Source of the DNA: CAZSBG01 sp964605145
GTDB taxonomy: Bacteria > Zhuqueibacterota > Zhuqueibacteria > Thermofontimicrobiales > Thermofontimicrobiaceae
Direction: 5' to 3'
Length of the DNA: 23,442 nucleotides
Assembly (NCBI GenBank): GCA_964605145.1
Contig: CAZSBG010000095.1
Span: forward strand, 1-23,442
Positions within the stretch are counted from its first letter, which is position 1; every line of letters begins with the position of its first letter. Below the pieces are notes generated by a model. The model was not told the origin of the DNA. It did no database searches and saw only the letters and a program-made list of their open reading frames with translations. The position numbers and the translations under genes were made by a program. Of the stretch, positions 22,298 through 23,442 are shown piece after piece.

Positions 22298-23038
22298 ATG
22301 AAAAAGCTAAAATATATTTTACTGATATTTTTTCTGACCAACGCAGGCATCGCTCAAACACCCTGCGGGGAAGAAATCCTGCAAAAGATCGATGAAAATA
22401 TGTCATCCATAAACCGGGTGTTCACATCCAAAATGGTGATTCACGGTCGGCGGGGCAGCCGAACCATCGAGTCCAAATCGTGGTCCGTTGGCGAGGAAAA
22501 AAGCTTCACCGAATATCTCTCCCCGGCGCGGGAGAAGGGCACCAAGATGCTGAAATTAGAGGACATGCTCTGGATGTACTCGCCATCCACGGACCGCACC
22601 ATTCAAATTTCCGGGCACATGCTGCGCCAGTCCGTCATGGGATCGGATTTGTCCTACGAAGATATGATGGAAGACCCGAAGCTGACCAATAAATACAACG
22701 CTGCTGTGACTGGCTCGGACACGCTCGACGGCCGGCTCTGCTGGGTGCTGCAATTGACCGCCAAAACATCCGACGTGGCCTATCACAAACGCAAGCAATG
22801 GGTGGATCAGGAGCGCTTCATCCCCCTGAAAGAGGAGTTGTACGCCAAGAGCGGCAATCTGCTGAAAAAGGCCGAGCTCAAAAATGTCAAGCGGGAACAG
22901 GGGCGCTGGTTTCCCAAGACTATCATTTTCAAAGACATGCTCAAAAGCGGCGACGGCACGGAATTTTTCATCGATGAAATCAAATTCGACCAGGATATTC
23001 CGGACTATATTTTTTCCAAAGCGGCGTTGAAGAAATAA
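22298..23038 (+). CDS. LolA-like outer-membrane lipoprotein-sorting protein
   Basis: A 246-residue periplasmic protein of the LolA_like (COG2834) family. A signal peptide is at residues 1-20 (cleavage near GIAQ/TP; no lipobox, so soluble). The body has the family pattern: EILQKIDENMSSINRVFTSK, a strand SRTIESKSWSVGE, SPAREKGTKMLKLEDMLWMY, the TDRTIQISGHMLRQSVMGSD stretch, and a late RFIPLKEELYAKSG repeat. It should fold as the half-open barrel that carries a lipid-modified cargo through the periplasm. GGAG lies 6 nt before ATG. It closes the TetR-barrel-ABC-permease run. The cargo is unknown; it is longer than classical LolA (about 180 mature residues) and so is of the extended subfamily. Confidence 0.88.
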   Translation: MKKLKYILLIFFLTNAGIAQTPCGEEILQKIDENMSSINRVFTSKMVIHGRRGSRTIESKSWSVGEEKSFTEYLSPAREKGTKMLKLEDMLWMYSPSTDRTIQISGHMLRQSVMGSDLSYEDMMEDPKLTNKYNAAVTGSDTLDGRLCWVLQLTAKTSDVAYHKRKQWVDQERFIPLKEELYAKSGNLLKKAELKNVKREQGRWFPKTIIFKDMLKSGDGTEFFIDEIKFDQDIPDYIFSKAALKK

Positions 23039-23158
23039 TGATCTATTTATTACACATTGTTTTCTCTTCTAATATCTAAAATTAAATGATGCTGAGAACA
23101 GCAGGCAAATAATTATTCGATTAAAATTGACAAGAATGGAACTCCAAGTATTTTCTTA
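23039..23158. other. Spacer after the LolA-like gene
   Basis: AT-rich DNA with no gene and no clear hairpin plus T-run terminator. It leads into the brnT-type promoter. Confidence 0.35.
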
Positions 23159-23187
23159 TTGACAATTAATGTATATTTTAATAATAT
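23159..23187 (+). promoter_or_regulatory. Sigma-70 promoter of the brnT relic
   Basis: Consensus -35 TTGACA (23159-23164), exactly 17 nt, -10 TAATAT (23182-23187). The first ATG follows 10 nt after the -10 box, so a very short leader is expected. Confidence 0.75.
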
Positions 23188-23190
23188 ACA
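23170..23190 (+). promoter_or_regulatory. Palindromic operator overlapping the -10 box
   Basis: TGTATATT-TTAAT-AATATACA is a perfect inverted repeat with 8-bp arms, covering the spacer and -10 region. Toxin-antitoxin operons of the BrnTA type are repressed by the BrnA antitoxin at such sites (family knowledge). BrnA itself is not in the window. Confidence 0.62.
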
Positions 23191-23196
23191 AATGCT

Positions 23197-23394
23197 ATGA
23201 ATGAACAAATATCAGGCTGTACCTGAGTTGACTGGGACGATGGAAATTCTAAAAAAAATTGGATACGCCATCAAGTCACAAGAAACGAATCTGAACAAGT
23301 ATCCTTTAATGAGCCACTCATTTTATTGCCGATGATACTAATACGACTTAGTCAGATTGAAAAACGTATCGAGAAACAAGGCAATACTCCCATA
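23197..23394 (+). pseudogene. Decayed BrnT-type toxin
   Basis: The frame from the ATG at 23197 reads MNEQISGCT, a stop (TGA at 23224-23226), then VDWDDGNSKKNWIRHQVTRN, ESEQVSFNEPLILLP and later SQIEKRIEKQGNTP. This is the BrnT pattern (FDWDxxNxxKNxxKHxVxxxEAEQVFFN... ExRxxxLGxT). Between them the next frame reads DDTNTT, closer to the expected DDTxxS than the in-frame PMILIR, which hints at two small indels. The family's last strands with the RNase catalytic arginine and histidine region are not recognisable. From 23399 a TGTCATTCCCG repeat-like sequence begins. It is non-functional as read. Confidence 0.6.
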
Positions 23395-23398
23395 TCAT

Positions 23399-23442
23399 TG
23401 TCATTCCCGTACCACAGGCATTCCCTTCGGTCACATGCCTGC
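23399..23442. repeat. Start of a TGTCATTCC-type intergenic repeat cut by the window end
   Basis: TGTCATTCCCG (23399-23409) matches the interior of the two 193-bp elements (5891-5901 and 10583-10593, one base different in the latter). It is followed by CAGGCAT/ATGCCTG (23415-23421, 23435-23441), a hairpin. It probably belongs to the same broad class of spacer repeats and may have truncated the brnT relic. Confidence 0.4.

Overview
The window looks like chromosomal DNA from a Gram-negative, probably diderm FCB-type bacterium, perhaps near Calditrichota/KSB1. This is an inference. It rests on outer-membrane barrel proteins, LolA-like and FtsX/MacB-like envelope genes, a PadR plus prefix-domain permease pair, moderate GC, very AT-rich spacers and clear sigma-70 promoters with 17-nt spacers. 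No rRNA, tRNA, CRISPR array, phage or transposase gene is visible.

Left part (1-5800, all minus strand): a BlaI repressor and a BlaR1/M56 metalloprotease fused to an M23 (LytM) murein-peptidase domain form a two-gene operon, with an excellent promoter and a palindromic operator. Next is a second autoregulated-looking operon: a multi-pass membrane protein, a winged-helix regulator and an unknown secreted protein, again with a perfect promoter and an operator at the start site. An M29 aminopeptidase with its own promoter follows.

Middle (5800-13080): a 193-bp inverted-repeat-ended element sits inside a small array of CACGGAT units. After it come an ECF sigma factor with a self-type promoter, a zinc-finger anti-sigma protein and a membrane/zinc-ribbon protein. 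A GH2 beta-mannosidase lies on the opposite strand behind a long perfect palindrome. A second 193-bp element with 17-bp inverted ends, the C-terminal remnant of a barrel protein, and a membrane-anchored transglutaminase complete this part.

Right part (13080-23442, plus strand): a PadR regulator with an MacB/FtsX double permease; a toxin-antitoxin pair whose PIN toxin is frameshifted; and the most system-like locus, a six-gene run of TetR regulator, outer-membrane barrel, LolD-like ATPase, two different FtsX permeases and a LolA-like periplasmic carrier. This reads as a dedicated envelope trafficking or export module that parallels LolA-LolCDE but carries its own barrel and regulator. The window ends in a decayed BrnT toxin that still has an intact promoter and operator.

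The region as a whole is rich in self-regulated envelope-stress or envelope-transport cassettes, separated by spacers that carry small inverted-repeat elements and gene relics.
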